NCBI GenBank assembly: GCA_003170275.1
Contig: PNAM01000106.1
Span: 222,052-286,051, forward strand
DNA from: Myxococcales bacterium
GTDB lineage: Bacteria; Myxococcota_A; Polyangia; Palsa-1104
Direction of reading: 5' to 3'
DNA: 64,000 nt
Shown: piece by piece, positions 48,274-57,436 of the stretch
Layout: each line of letters starts with the position of its first letter
Position numbering within the stretch: the stretch's first letter is position 1
Position numbers and translations under genes: made by a program
Notes under the pieces: generated by a model
The model's database searches: none
Seen by the model: the letters and a program-made list of their open reading frames with translations, nothing else
What the model was told of the DNA's origin: nothing

Positions 48274-51200
48274 CTACGGTAACTCGTACTCGCGCAGCCG
48301 GCTCTCGGGAACCGCCGCGCGAGCGAGCTCGACGAGCCGCGCGTGGTGCGTGAAGAACAGCACCTGGATCCGATCGGTCATCTCGCTCAGCACCTCGAGG
48401 CTGGCGCGCGCGCGGTGATCGTCGAAGTGGATGAGGATGTCGTCCACCACCAACGGCAGCGGCTCGTCGATGGTGGCGTAGCGCGCGAGGCTGGCCAGCC
48501 GCAGGGCCAGGTAGAGCTGATCGCGCGTCCCGTCCGACAGCGACTCGACGTCGACCTCGCGCCCGTCCGCGCGCACGCAGCGCAAGACGGCCTGGTCGCG
48601 CTCGTTGAAGCCCGCCTTGACTGCCCGGTAGCGATCGACCGTGAGCCGCCGAAACAGCTCGCTCGCGCGCGTGACGATCGGCCCCTGGTTGCGCTCGCGG
48701 TAGATCTCGATCTGTTTAGACAGCACCACCGCCGCGGTTCGCACCCGCAGGTAGCGCTCGAGGTGCGTGCGCGCATGCGCGAGCCAGCCCTGCGCCTCCG
48801 CCGCCGCGTCGGCCGACTTCGAGTCGCCGTCGAGCTTCTTCAGCCCCTCTTCGAAGGCGCCGAGAGTATGGATGACACCATCCTTCTCGCTCTCCAGATC
48901 CGCCAAGCGCTGTTCGAGCGCTTCCAGCTCGCCCGCCACCGCATCGGCGTGCGTCGCGGCCAGCTCGGCCTCGAGCGCCGCGAGCGTGGTTGCCTCGGCG
49001 TGCTGAAGGAGCTGCGTCTCGAGCGCACCCACCCGTTCGTCGAGCGCACGCGCCTCGATCGATCGCTGCTCGGCCTGCCCCAGCGCCTTCAGCTCGACCA
49101 CGCCGGCTGCAGCCATCAGCTCGCTGAGCCGTGCTTCGCCGCGAGCACACTGCGCCGACTGCTCGCTCAACGTCCGGCGCCTCTCGAACAGCTGCTGATC
49201 AACATGCGTGCGTTGGGTTAGATCAATCCGGCCATTTTGGTACTGCTTGAGTAGCTGCTCCGCAGCCTTGTCCGCAGGGTGCTCGAGCAGCTCGGGCGCG
49301 TGGTCGCGCACGAGCGCCTGAACTTCGCCGGCGAACTCGACCGCGTCACGTTCGATGCCCTCGACCCGCCGCCGCCGGTCGGCCGCGTCATCGACGATCT
49401 TGAACAGCTCGCCGAGCACGTCGAGCACAGCCAGCGCCGCTTCCGCCGTTGCGTCCGGCGGAAGGCCGAGCGCCCGGATCGAGTCCGACCACGCCGCCTG
49501 CCAGCGCGCGCGCTCCGCCTCGCACCTCTCCAACTCGCCCCGCTGGAGTCGCTGAGCGTCACCGAGCGCCTCGATCGTCTTGTTCAGCGTCTCGCGTTCG
49601 CGGGAAGCGTTCTCCGTCGCCGCGAGCAGTGCCTGCGCGCGTTCAAGCCGCGCCGCCAGCTCCTCATCCGCCGGAATCGGCTCACCCGCAGCGACCAACG
49701 CCGCCGCCAGGTCCTCGAGATGCGCGTCACGCTGTGTGCGCGCCTCATCTTCATCACGTGTCGAGGCAGTCAACTGTTCCACCAGCGAGCTCAGTGCAAC
49801 GAAGCGTCCCAGCCAGCCGCGCATCTCTGCCGGCGAACGCGGCTCGATCCCCACCGGCGCCCAAAGCCCGCGCCAGTCGCGCTCTGCCGCCGTCCGCTCG
49901 CCAGCCAGCTCCGACTGTTGCTCGGCCATCGTTGCGCGTTGTCGCCCGATTGCGTCCCGCTCCGCCAATGCCTGCGCCAACCGCGCCACGGTCTTGGCCT
50001 CGCGTCGCAATCGATCGGCGACCTGATCCGCTTCGCTCACGACGGTTTCGTACGCGGCGGCACGGGTCGGCTCCCACTGCTTCTTCAGGGCCTGCCACGC
50101 GTCGTCGCGCCGATCGCGCGCGGTGCGCAGGTCCTCTTCGGTCGGTACGTCGCCTTCGCTGCGCAGCCTTGCGATCTCCAGCTCGACCGCCTCGCCGCGC
50201 GCCTGAAGGATTTCCACGGTCTCGGCAAGCTTGTCGCTCTTGCGTGCGATCGCCGCCCAACGTTCTTCATGGTGGGTCACGCTCTCGATGCCGGGCACGG
50301 GCAGGGTAGGGACGTTCGCCAGAGCTCCCGACCAGAGCCCGAGCGCGCTCAACTTGCCCGCCGCGGTCTCGCTCAGTCGGGTGCGCTCGACCGCCAGCTT
50401 CTTCAGCCGGCCACTCACGTCACCGTCGTGCAGCGCCCGGGCGATCACGGCCTTGAGCGCACGGCCATCGCGCAACATCGGCTGGCGCTGCAGGTTGCGC
50501 TCGGCAGCAGCGAGTTGGGCCTCGAGCTCGCCCAGGTCTTTTTGGAGCCGCGCGTGCTCCTGGGCGAGCAGCGGTTCCCTTTGCGCCAGTTTCTTGATGC
50601 GGGCCTGCGTCGCGGCATCGACGCGGAGTGACTCAAAATCCTGTACCCCGGCGACCGGAAGGTTCCTCGCAAGGCTGCGCGCCCGTGCCTCCAAGCTCAG
50701 GAGCTCACCGCGAATGCGTGGCAAGTCGGTTTGCGCCTTCTCTTGACTGCCCGCATGCCGGTCGAGCGCCTTCATCCGCAGCTCTTCGCCGAGTAAACGC
50801 TCGGGCACGTGCAGCGTCGCCCGCAGCGCCTCCAGATCGCGCACCTCGACGTCGAGCCGCGCTGCCGCCGCGGTCGCTTCGGCCACTTCGCGCTGCGCGT
50901 CTTCACGATCGCGGCCGGCCCGCTCGGGCAGCGCCACCACCTCGCCGAGCGCGCGGCGCGCCGCGATCGCCTGGGTGCGCTCGGCAGCGAGCGGCAGCAT
51001 GAACTCGGCGCGCTTGAGCCGGTCGTGGGCGACCTGCACCTTGCGAATCTCGCCCTCGAGCTCGATGCGGCGCTCCCGTGCGTCCGTGATGCCCTGCTGC
51101 TGGGTGACCCAGGCGTCTGACGCCAGCGCCGAATCGCGCGCCCGCTTCTGCGCCTCGGCGAACTTCTTGAGCGCTTCGTTGAGCGGCCGCCTGTGGGCCT

Positions 51201-51726
51201 GCGGCGTGAACAGGTTCTCCGCCTCGTCGCGCAGCGACGCGAGCACGTCGTGCGGCGCGCCGCCGCCCAGGCCCGCCTCGAACAGGCTCTCGCCCAGCTC
51301 GCCGCCGCCGCGCAACAGCGCCTCGCCGCCGCGTCGCAGGGTCTCGTGATCGAGCCCGAACATGGTGGCGAACTGGTCCTGCCCGACGCCGTGCAGCAGG
51401 CGCCGCAGCACGACGTCGTCGATCAGCTTGTCTTGCGGATCCGAGAGCGTGTCCTTCCTGCCCTTGCGCCGCACCACGTCGAGCACCGAGCCGTCGTCGC
51501 CCGACAGGCGCGCGGCGATGCGCAGATCGCCGTAACGGTGCGCGTGCGCGTCGGTGGTCTTCTCGTCGATGCCGTAGAGCAGCCCCTTGACCGCGCGCAG
51601 CGTGGTGCTCTTGCCCGCCTCGTTGCGGCCGTAGATGACGTGCAGCCCCATCGGCAGCGACGAGAAATCGAGCCGCACGTCGGTGAACGGCCCGTAGGCG
51701 AGCAGCTGCAGGTCGAGGAACTTCAC
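48274..51726 (-). CDS. YhaN/SbcC-like AAA ATPase with long coiled coil, 1150 aa
   Basis: SMC/Rad50-type ATPase. The N-terminus KFLDLQLLAYGPFTDVRLDF leads to Walker A GRNEAGKSTT and the YhaN-specific region GLLYGIDEKTTDAHAHRYGD. The middle about 800 residues are coiled coil rich in Glu, Arg, Ala and Leu (the plausible arm). The C-terminus carries the signature VESLSDGTRDQLYLALRLAS, Walker B LPLVVDDILIHFDDHRA and the H-loop. No zinc-hook CxxC is obvious at the tip. Its ATG overlaps the stop of the YhaO-like nuclease gene as ATGA, so the two are translated together. Expected to act in DNA end processing or repair. Confidence 0.9.
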   Translation of the reverse strand: MKFLDLQLLAYGPFTDVRLDFSSLPMGLHVIYGRNEAGKSTTLRAVKGLLYGIDEKTTDAHAHRYGDLRIAARLSGDDGSVLDVVRRKGRKDTLSDPQDKLIDDVVLRRLLHGVGQDQFATMFGLDHETLRRGGEALLRGGGELGESLFEAGLGGGAPHDVLASLRDEAENLFTPQAHRRPLNEALKKFAEAQKRARDSALASDAWVTQQQGITDARERRIELEGEIRKVQVAHDRLKRAEFMLPLAAERTQAIAARRALGEVVALPERAGRDREDAQREVAEATAAAARLDVEVRDLEALRATLHVPERLLGEELRMKALDRHAGSQEKAQTDLPRIRGELLSLEARARSLARNLPVAGVQDFESLRVDAATQARIKKLAQREPLLAQEHARLQKDLGELEAQLAAAERNLQRQPMLRDGRALKAVIARALHDGDVSGRLKKLAVERTRLSETAAGKLSALGLWSGALANVPTLPVPGIESVTHHEERWAAIARKSDKLAETVEILQARGEAVELEIARLRSEGDVPTEEDLRTARDRRDDAWQALKKQWEPTRAAAYETVVSEADQVADRLRREAKTVARLAQALAERDAIGRQRATMAEQQSELAGERTAAERDWRGLWAPVGIEPRSPAEMRGWLGRFVALSSLVEQLTASTRDEDEARTQRDAHLEDLAAALVAAGEPIPADEELAARLERAQALLAATENASRERETLNKTIEALGDAQRLQRGELERCEAERARWQAAWSDSIRALGLPPDATAEAALAVLDVLGELFKIVDDAADRRRRVEGIERDAVEFAGEVQALVRDHAPELLEHPADKAAEQLLKQYQNGRIDLTQRTHVDQQLFERRRTLSEQSAQCARGEARLSELMAAAGVVELKALGQAEQRSIEARALDERVGALETQLLQHAEATTLAALEAELAATHADAVAGELEALEQRLADLESEKDGVIHTLGAFEEGLKKLDGDSKSADAAAEAQGWLAHARTHLERYLRVRTAAVVLSKQIEIYRERNQGPIVTRASELFRRLTVDRYRAVKAGFNERDQAVLRCVRADGREVDVESLSDGTRDQLYLALRLASLARYATIDEPLPLVVDDILIHFDDHRARASLEVLSEMTDRIQVLFFTHHARLVELARAAVPESRLREYELP

Positions 51727-52988
51727 GGCAGCCGCTCCTTTTCGAGCAGGCGCGGCACCAGCAGCTGCTCCACGTCGTCGAGCAGCGCGGCGAGGAACTG
51801 CGGATCGTCCAGCCGCACCCCGTCCGCTCCCTCGCGCAGCTCGGGCAGCAACTTGGGCTTGAGGTCGGCGACCACCTCGCTCATCAATGCCTCGAGCGCG
51901 GAGCGATCCTTGCGCAGGTCGGCCAGCGACTGCACCAGCTGGCCGATCGCGTCGTCGCGCTCGGCCAGGCTAGTGAAGTCGATCGCCGCGCGCGTCTCCA
52001 GCTCGATCTTTTCGATCCACAGCCGCTCGCTGCCCACGTCGTTCGCCGCCAGCCGGATCTCGCTCGACCACTTGTCGGGATCGCCCACCAGCGCCGAGTG
52101 CGCGGCGGTGGCGCCCACCAGGACCAGTCGCGCCGCGAGCAGGCGGCCGTCGGCTTCCGCCATCCCGCGCACGAGCTGCTCGCGCACCAGCTCGATCGCT
52201 TGATCCGGCGCCGGCGCGCTCGACAGATCGATCTCCCACACCGCCCAGCGCACCACGTCGTAGGGCCGCGGCTCGACCCGCACCACCTGCCCGTTCTCGA
52301 CGGTGACCAGCGACGCGCCCTTGGCGCCGGTCTCCTTGGCGTGCCGTCCCTGCAGGTTGCCGGGGAACACGATCCATGGGCTCTCGCTCAGCACCTCGCG
52401 CTGGTGAACATGCCCGAGCGCCCAGTAGTCGTACCCCTTCGATCGCAGGGTCTCGAGGCTGCACGGCGCATACGAATCGTGCCCCTCGCGGCCGCTCGCA
52501 CAGGTGTGCAACAGCCCGATGTTGAACGCACCGGGTACGCCGTCGGGATAGCGCGCCGCCAGATCGTCGGTGACGTCGCGCTTGGCGAAGCTCTGCCCGT
52601 GCAGCGCCACGCCCAGCGCTTCGATCCGTTTGGTTTCCGGCCGCTCCGACGAGAACTCGTACACGTTCTCGGGCAGGCGCAGGCTGCGCGTGATGTTGCT
52701 CTCCGCGTCGTGGTTGCCGCGGATCAGGAACACCGGAATGCCCGCCGCCCGCAGGCGTGACATCTGTGCGGCGAAGAACAGCCCGGTGCGGTAGTCCTTC
52801 CACGAGCCGTCGTAGAGATCTCCGACGATCAGCAGAAAATCGACCGCTTCGGCGAGGCACGACGCGACCAGGTTCTCGAGCGCACGCCGCGTCGCTGAGC
52901 GGAACTGCTCCACGGGCGCGCCCTCGTAACGATCCAGCCCCTTGAGCGGGCTGTCGAGGTGGATGTCGGCCGCGTGCAGGAACTTCAA
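51723..52988 (-). CDS. YhaO/SbcD-like DNA repair exonuclease (metallophosphoesterase), 421 aa
   Basis: Calcineurin-like phosphoesterase with all metal ligands: FLHAADIHLDSPLKG (D-x-H), LLIVGDLYDGSW (GD), FLIRGNHDAESN (GNHD), IGLLHTCASGREGHD (H) and WALGHVHQREVL (GHVH). The C-terminal about 150 residues form the cap and ATPase-interaction region. The pairing with a YhaN-type ATPase, overlapping by 4 bases, marks an Mre11-Rad50-like bacterial complex for double-strand-break or hairpin processing. ATG 52988. Confidence 0.92.
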   Translation of the reverse strand: MKFLHAADIHLDSPLKGLDRYEGAPVEQFRSATRRALENLVASCLAEAVDFLLIVGDLYDGSWKDYRTGLFFAAQMSRLRAAGIPVFLIRGNHDAESNITRSLRLPENVYEFSSERPETKRIEALGVALHGQSFAKRDVTDDLAARYPDGVPGAFNIGLLHTCASGREGHDSYAPCSLETLRSKGYDYWALGHVHQREVLSESPWIVFPGNLQGRHAKETGAKGASLVTVENGQVVRVEPRPYDVVRWAVWEIDLSSAPAPDQAIELVREQLVRGMAEADGRLLAARLVLVGATAAHSALVGDPDKWSSEIRLAANDVGSERLWIEKIELETRAAIDFTSLAERDDAIGQLVQSLADLRKDRSALEALMSEVVADLKPKLLPELREGADGVRLDDPQFLAALLDDVEQLLVPRLLEKERLP

Positions 52989-53022
52989 GACGGTCCTCCC
53001 GGAGTCAGAGTGTAGCTACCTC

Positions 53023-53688
53023 TTACCGGAGGGGTGTGACATTCAGCAGCCGCTGCGGTCGATCGAGGCCGCTGACGAACGCGCGCCACTCGTCGCCGCT
53101 GGTGACGGCGCCGAGGATCGAGTGGCCGACCATCGAGCCGCGCTGCTTGTCGCACATCATGTCGAAGACCGCCGCGTTGAGCCCGTCGAGGATCAGGATG
53201 CACTGACGCCACAGCGCGCCGGTCGCGTCGGGCGCCCAGTGGCCAAAATAGTTGATCGCCAGCGCGCGCTCGCGGGCGGCGTGGGCGTTCAGCTCCGGCA
53301 GGCGGAACAGCCCGGCCGCGTAGCTCGAGTAGTGCGCCTGTTGGATCTCGTTGATCGCGGCGATCAACTGCCAGCGGGCGCGCGCCTGATCTAATGATGG
53401 AACATCGATGAACATGGAAAATTCCGCTGGAAACTGGAGCGGCGGGGTCCAGCCGGGCGGGATGTGCTCGTGGCGGTTCTCGAGCCAGGGGAACTCGCTC
53501 TCGAGCGCGCGACGCACCGCTGGCGAAAGGCCTGCGCGAAACTGGCGGCCCGCTTCGAGCACCGCGCGCACCGACGCGAGGAACGCCTGCGCGCTCACCC
53601 GTCGCGGCGCCAATCCGGCGCGCGCATAGGCTCGTCCGGTGAATCCGGGCAGCTCGGCGCGCGTCGGTTGCGCGACCTCGCGCCACAC
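53023..53688 (-). CDS. Hypothetical protein, at least 221 aa
   Basis: Helical soluble protein: GRAYARAGLAPRRVSAQAFL, FPWLENRHEHIPPGWTPPLQ, LFRLPELNAHAARERALAIN and YFGHWAPDATGALWRQCIL. No known family. GTG 53688 is the first canonical start, but the same frame is clearly protein-like upstream (FFRLASDIEVQKSYQAYLTK) to about 53835, with only a CTG available before an in-frame stop. The real N-terminus may therefore use CTG, overlapping the end of the halogenase-like gene. It follows the two oxidoreductases on the same strand and may belong to their pathway. Confidence 0.55.
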   Translation of the reverse strand: MWREVAQPTRAELPGFTGRAYARAGLAPRRVSAQAFLASVRAVLEAGRQFRAGLSPAVRRALESEFPWLENRHEHIPPGWTPPLQFPAEFSMFIDVPSLDQARARWQLIAAINEIQQAHYSSYAAGLFRLPELNAHAARERALAINYFGHWAPDATGALWRQCILILDGLNAAVFDMMCDKQRGSMVGHSILGAVTSGDEWRAFVSGLDRPQRLLNVTPLR

Positions 53689-53821
53689 CTCGCACAGCCG
53701 CGCGAAGTCTTTTGTCAGATAGGCCTGATACGACTTCTGTACTTCGATGTCGCTCGCCAGCCGAAAGAACGGAATCGCGCGCAGCCGCGGGAGCAGCCGC
53801 GCGTCGAAGTCGGCGTCCCCG

Positions 53822-55450
53822 TCAAGAACGGGCAGCGCGGCGCTCCTGCAGGCGATTGATGACCGTCGTCAGCGACGGGCCGGAGGCCATCCACGAGAGC
53901 GCATCGGGCCAGAACTTGAGGCGCTGCGTAAAGCGCTCGGAGAAGCCCCACAGCCGCGTGATCTTGAAAAAGTACGGCCGCATGTTGGGCAGCTTCCACA
54001 ACGGATAGGTGAAGCCGTAGACCGCCCACCCGGGCAGCAGCGCCTTCTTGAGCAGGCCGGGCTCGGTGACGTCGCGATCCCCGTCGGCCAGCGCGCGCTG
54101 CTGGAAGCGATCTTGATCGATCATGCGCTGCTTGGTCGACCACTGCAGGCGGTAGTGCTTGGCGAGCATCTTGGGCGTCCAGTTCGCCTTGTCCTGCAGG
54201 TTGTAGAGCTCGGAGATCTCGCCCAGCTCGTACAGCGCGGTCTGCATGACCACGTGCGGCCGCGCCCACCCCTCCCGATACTTGAAGGCGTTCAGCTTCA
54301 GGACCGTGTCCTGGCAGTAGTCGAACTCCTGGTTGAGCCCGGCGACCATCTTCGGGCACGGGGCCTTGCCGTGGCAGGCGTCGACGATCATCGGCACCAC
54401 CTGGACCAGCTGCCGGCACGCGGTCTCGATCCCGATCGAGTACAGCGCGTCGGAGAACCAGGCGGCGTCACCGACGAGAGCGTAGCCCTCCAGGCCGATC
54501 CAATGATCGGAGCGGTAGGGCAGGTGCGCATAGTATTGATAGGGCTCGAGAGCGCGCGCGCCCTCGAGCGCGTCGATGACCGGCGGGAACTTGCGCATCA
54601 TTTCCCAGAAGCCGCGGTCGTCGGTCTTCACGTTCGGCTGGTGCTGATCCTTGTCGAACGACACGCCCACCGACGTCAGGTCCTGGTTCTGGTGGATCCA
54701 CCACACCCAGAAGCCGGGACCGGTGAAGTGGATGGTGTGCCGGCGGCGGTCGATCCCCTGGAAGGTGTTCCAGAAGGCGGCGTCGGTGCGCACGTTGGTG
54801 AAGCGGTTCCACACCGCGGCGGTGTTGAGCTCGCGGACCGGGTGGGTGATGCCGAGCTGCCGGCCGAGCACGGTGCGACGACCGCTGGCGTCGAGCACCC
54901 AGCGGCAGTCGACCTCGTGCGGGCGGCCGTCGCCATGAAGCGAATAATGAACCGTGTGCTTGCCCTGGCCGAGCGCGACGTTCTCGACGCTGGCGCCGTG
55001 CAGCCAGCGGGCGCCTTCGTGCTGCGCCATCATGGCCACGTGCGCGTTCATGCCGGTGCGCTCGACGTGGAAGGTCGGGATCAGCCGCTTGAACGCGCCC
55101 GGGATCTTTTCGAGCGGCGTCAGCGACAGGAGTAGCTCGTGGCAGTCCTCGATGGTGCGCGGCAAAGGGGCGTTGCCGTCGGCGCTGCGCGGGCGGATCA
55201 CGAAGTCGAAGCCGAACTTGCGGAACGCGTTGGCCTTGAGCCAGTCGGTGAGCCCGAGCTCGTGGCGCAGGAACACGCTCGAGCCCTCGGTGATCGCCTC
55301 GCCGACGACCACCTTCTGCTCCTTGCCGAGCGGACGCGATTCGAGCACCAACGTGCGCAGGCCGCGGCGCTGCAGCATCACGCTGGCCATCGAGCCGACC
55401 AATCCGCCGCCGATGATCACGACGTCGCACCCCGCCCGCTTGCCGTCCAT
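53822..55450 (-). CDS. FAD-dependent oxidoreductase, tryptophan-halogenase-like, 542 aa
   Basis: Rossmann FAD site DVVIIGGGLVGSMASVML, then LVLESRPLGKEQKVVVGEAI, the conserved WVLDASGRRTVLGRQLGI, the FWVWWIHQNQDLTSVGVSFD region and YALVGDAAWFSDALYSIGIE. This is the layout of flavin-dependent halogenases and related monooxygenases. The halogenase WxWxIP signature is reduced to VWWIH, so halogenation is doubtful and hydroxylation or reduction is possible. No signal peptide. ATG 55450. It lies 12 bases downstream of the CrtI-like gene, suggesting both act on one (poly)unsaturated lipid or pigment substrate. Confidence 0.8.
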   Translation of the reverse strand: MDGKRAGCDVVIIGGGLVGSMASVMLQRRGLRTLVLESRPLGKEQKVVVGEAITEGSSVFLRHELGLTDWLKANAFRKFGFDFVIRPRSADGNAPLPRTIEDCHELLLSLTPLEKIPGAFKRLIPTFHVERTGMNAHVAMMAQHEGARWLHGASVENVALGQGKHTVHYSLHGDGRPHEVDCRWVLDASGRRTVLGRQLGITHPVRELNTAAVWNRFTNVRTDAAFWNTFQGIDRRRHTIHFTGPGFWVWWIHQNQDLTSVGVSFDKDQHQPNVKTDDRGFWEMMRKFPPVIDALEGARALEPYQYYAHLPYRSDHWIGLEGYALVGDAAWFSDALYSIGIETACRQLVQVVPMIVDACHGKAPCPKMVAGLNQEFDYCQDTVLKLNAFKYREGWARPHVVMQTALYELGEISELYNLQDKANWTPKMLAKHYRLQWSTKQRMIDQDRFQQRALADGDRDVTEPGLLKKALLPGWAVYGFTYPLWKLPNMRPYFFKITRLWGFSERFTQRLKFWPDALSWMASGPSLTTVINRLQERRAARS

Positions 55451-55462
55451 CTCGCGAGAGTA

Positions 55463-56968
55463 TCAGCGTCGCTGCAGCTCGTCGAGCGCGAGGCGCGTGG
55501 CCATGCGCGCCGACAGACAGACCATTGGCAGACCAGCGCCGGGATGCACCGTGCCTCCTGCCAGATAGAGCCCGGTCAGGCCGGGGACCTGGTTCGACGG
55601 CCGCTTGAACGCCGCCATCTTGGAGTTCGAGGCCAGGCCGTAGATCGCGCCGCGCGACGACGGAAAGCGCGACGCGACGTCGACCGGCGTGAGCTCCTCG
55701 GACGCTTCGGCCTCGAGCGTCCAGCCGTGGCGCTGGAGCACGCGGGCGATTCGTTCGCGGCAGCGCGGAGCCTCGCGGGTCCAGTCGACGGCCGCGCCCT
55801 TCTTGTCGAGCGGTGGCGCATTCGTGAGGAGAAAGCAGCGCTCGGTCGCACCGTCGCCGGCGACGCTCGGGCGATCCTCGGCACACAGGTAGACGGTGGG
55901 GTCTTCGGGCGGCCGGCGTTGCACGATCAGCTCGTCGAACTCGCGCTGATAGTCGCGCGAGAAGAAGACGTTGTGGTGGATCAGCTCGAGGGGGGCGCGC
56001 CGGGCCACCGCGAGCAGCACGTAGGCGGAGAGCGACAGCTCCTCGGCTGCGTACTTGTCGGCCAGCTTGCGGATCGACTTGGCGCGCGGGAGCAGGTGCT
56101 CGTAGACGTGGGCGACGTCGCAGTTGGCGACAACCACGTCCGCGCGCTCGACCTGCCCGCGCAATCGCACGCCGACGGCGCGCTCCTCAACTTTGCGCGC
56201 GCCCGTCTCGGTGACGATCTCCTCGACGTCCGCGCCGGTGACCACCTCGACGCCGAGATCGCGCGCGAGCTGCAGGAGCCCGTTGGCGAGCTGATAGATG
56301 CCGCCGCGGCAGGCGAAGATGCCGAACGCGTTCTCCACGTGCGCGATCACCGCCAGCGTGCCGGGCGCGTGGAATGGAGACGAGCCGTTGTAGGTGGCGT
56401 AGCGCCCGAAGAGCTGGCGCAGCCGCGGATCGGGAAAGAACTCCTCGACGGCCTTCCACAAGGTCCGCATCCCGTCGATGTGGGTCATCTGCAGCAGCGC
56501 GCGCGGGCTCATGAGCTCGCGCATGGAGATCGGCCGCTCCATGAACGGCCCGTGCACCACGTCGTAGATCTTCGCCGCGTGCTTGCGCCAGGCGAGATAG
56601 CCGCGCGCGTTGGCCGCGCCGGCGAAGCGCTCGATCGCCGCGCGCGAGCGTTCCTGATCGCAATACAGATCGAGCACCGAGCCGTCGGCGAACAAGTGCC
56701 GGCACAGCGGATCGACCGGCTCGAGCTGAACGTACGCGGCCATCTTCTCCGCCCCGCCGAACAGCTCCTCGAACACATGGCGCATGGTGAGCACCGACGG
56801 GCCGGCGAGAAAGCGCCGCCCGCCCACCTCGACCTCGCGCAGCTTGCCGCCCACGGTCTCGGCGCGCTCGTAGAGCCGGACGCGCACGCCGGCGCGCTGC
56901 AGGTGGATGGCCGCCGCGAGCCCGCCGACTCCGGCGCCGACGACGATCGCGGACTTCCCGTTGATCAT
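55463..56968 (-). CDS. Phytoene desaturase/CrtI-family FAD oxidoreductase, 501 aa
   Basis: The dinucleotide motif SAIVVGAGVGGLAAAIHLQR is followed by LYERAETVGGKLREVEVGGR and FLAGPSVLTMRHVFEELFGG, characteristic of CrtI/CrtD desaturases. The C-terminal signature LYLAGGTVHPGAGLPMVCLS then ARMATRL confirms the family. A hydroxyneurosporene (CrtD-like) or other polyene desaturase activity at the membrane is expected. ATG 56968 is preferred (a GTG at 56989 adds seven residues). No carotenoid synthase gene is adjacent, so the substrate is open. Divergent from rbfA across 53 bases. Confidence 0.88.
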   Translation of the reverse strand: MINGKSAIVVGAGVGGLAAAIHLQRAGVRVRLYERAETVGGKLREVEVGGRRFLAGPSVLTMRHVFEELFGGAEKMAAYVQLEPVDPLCRHLFADGSVLDLYCDQERSRAAIERFAGAANARGYLAWRKHAAKIYDVVHGPFMERPISMRELMSPRALLQMTHIDGMRTLWKAVEEFFPDPRLRQLFGRYATYNGSSPFHAPGTLAVIAHVENAFGIFACRGGIYQLANGLLQLARDLGVEVVTGADVEEIVTETGARKVEERAVGVRLRGQVERADVVVANCDVAHVYEHLLPRAKSIRKLADKYAAEELSLSAYVLLAVARRAPLELIHHNVFFSRDYQREFDELIVQRRPPEDPTVYLCAEDRPSVAGDGATERCFLLTNAPPLDKKGAAVDWTREAPRCRERIARVLQRHGWTLEAEASEELTPVDVASRFPSSRGAIYGLASNSKMAAFKRPSNQVPGLTGLYLAGGTVHPGAGLPMVCLSARMATRLALDELQRR

Positions 56969-57021
56969 GGAAACGGATGAGTGAAGCACAAAACTTCCAA
57001 TTCGATAAGATGCGAACCTGA

Positions 57022-57381
57022 ATGAGAGATGAAACCGCAGGGCACAGACACAATCGGCTGCAACAGCTCATGCACGAGGAGGTGGAGTCGCTGATTCGCG
57101 ACGAGGTGACCGACCCGCGGCTGCAAGAAGTGCACTGCACGCTGGTGGAGCTGTCGGTCGACTATCGATCGGCGCGCGTGCACTTCGTGACCGCGCCGGG
57201 GAAGGAGTCGCCGGCGGAGATCGCCAAGGTCGACAAGGCGTTCGACCGCGCCACCGCGTTCTTGCAGAGCCGCCTCGGCGAGGCGCTCGATCTCAAGCGC
57301 GTGCCCGCGTTGCGGTTCGTCTACGATCGCGACGGCGCGGCGCGGCTGCGCGCGGAAGATCTGATGAAGAAGGGGCAATAG
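57022..57381 (+). CDS. rbfA: Ribosome-binding factor A, 119 aa
   Basis: KH-fold RbfA: RHNRLQQLMHEEVESLIRDE, VTDPRLQEVHCTLVELSVDY, RSARVHFVTAPGKES and FLQSRLGEALDLKRVPALRF followed by VYDRD. Length is that of the family. It binds 16S rRNA near helix 1 during late 30S maturation (family knowledge). The usual partners infB, truB or nusA are absent, so the gene is separated from the classical operon. ATG 57022; no strong ribosome-binding site. Confidence 0.88.
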   Translation: MRDETAGHRHNRLQQLMHEEVESLIRDEVTDPRLQEVHCTLVELSVDYRSARVHFVTAPGKESPAEIAKVDKAFDRATAFLQSRLGEALDLKRVPALRFVYDRDGAARLRAEDLMKKGQ

Positions 57382-57436
57382 CCTGCTGCGCGTTCGGGCC
57401 GCGACGGCGGCCGACCATCCGCTGTTCGCGCGGCTC

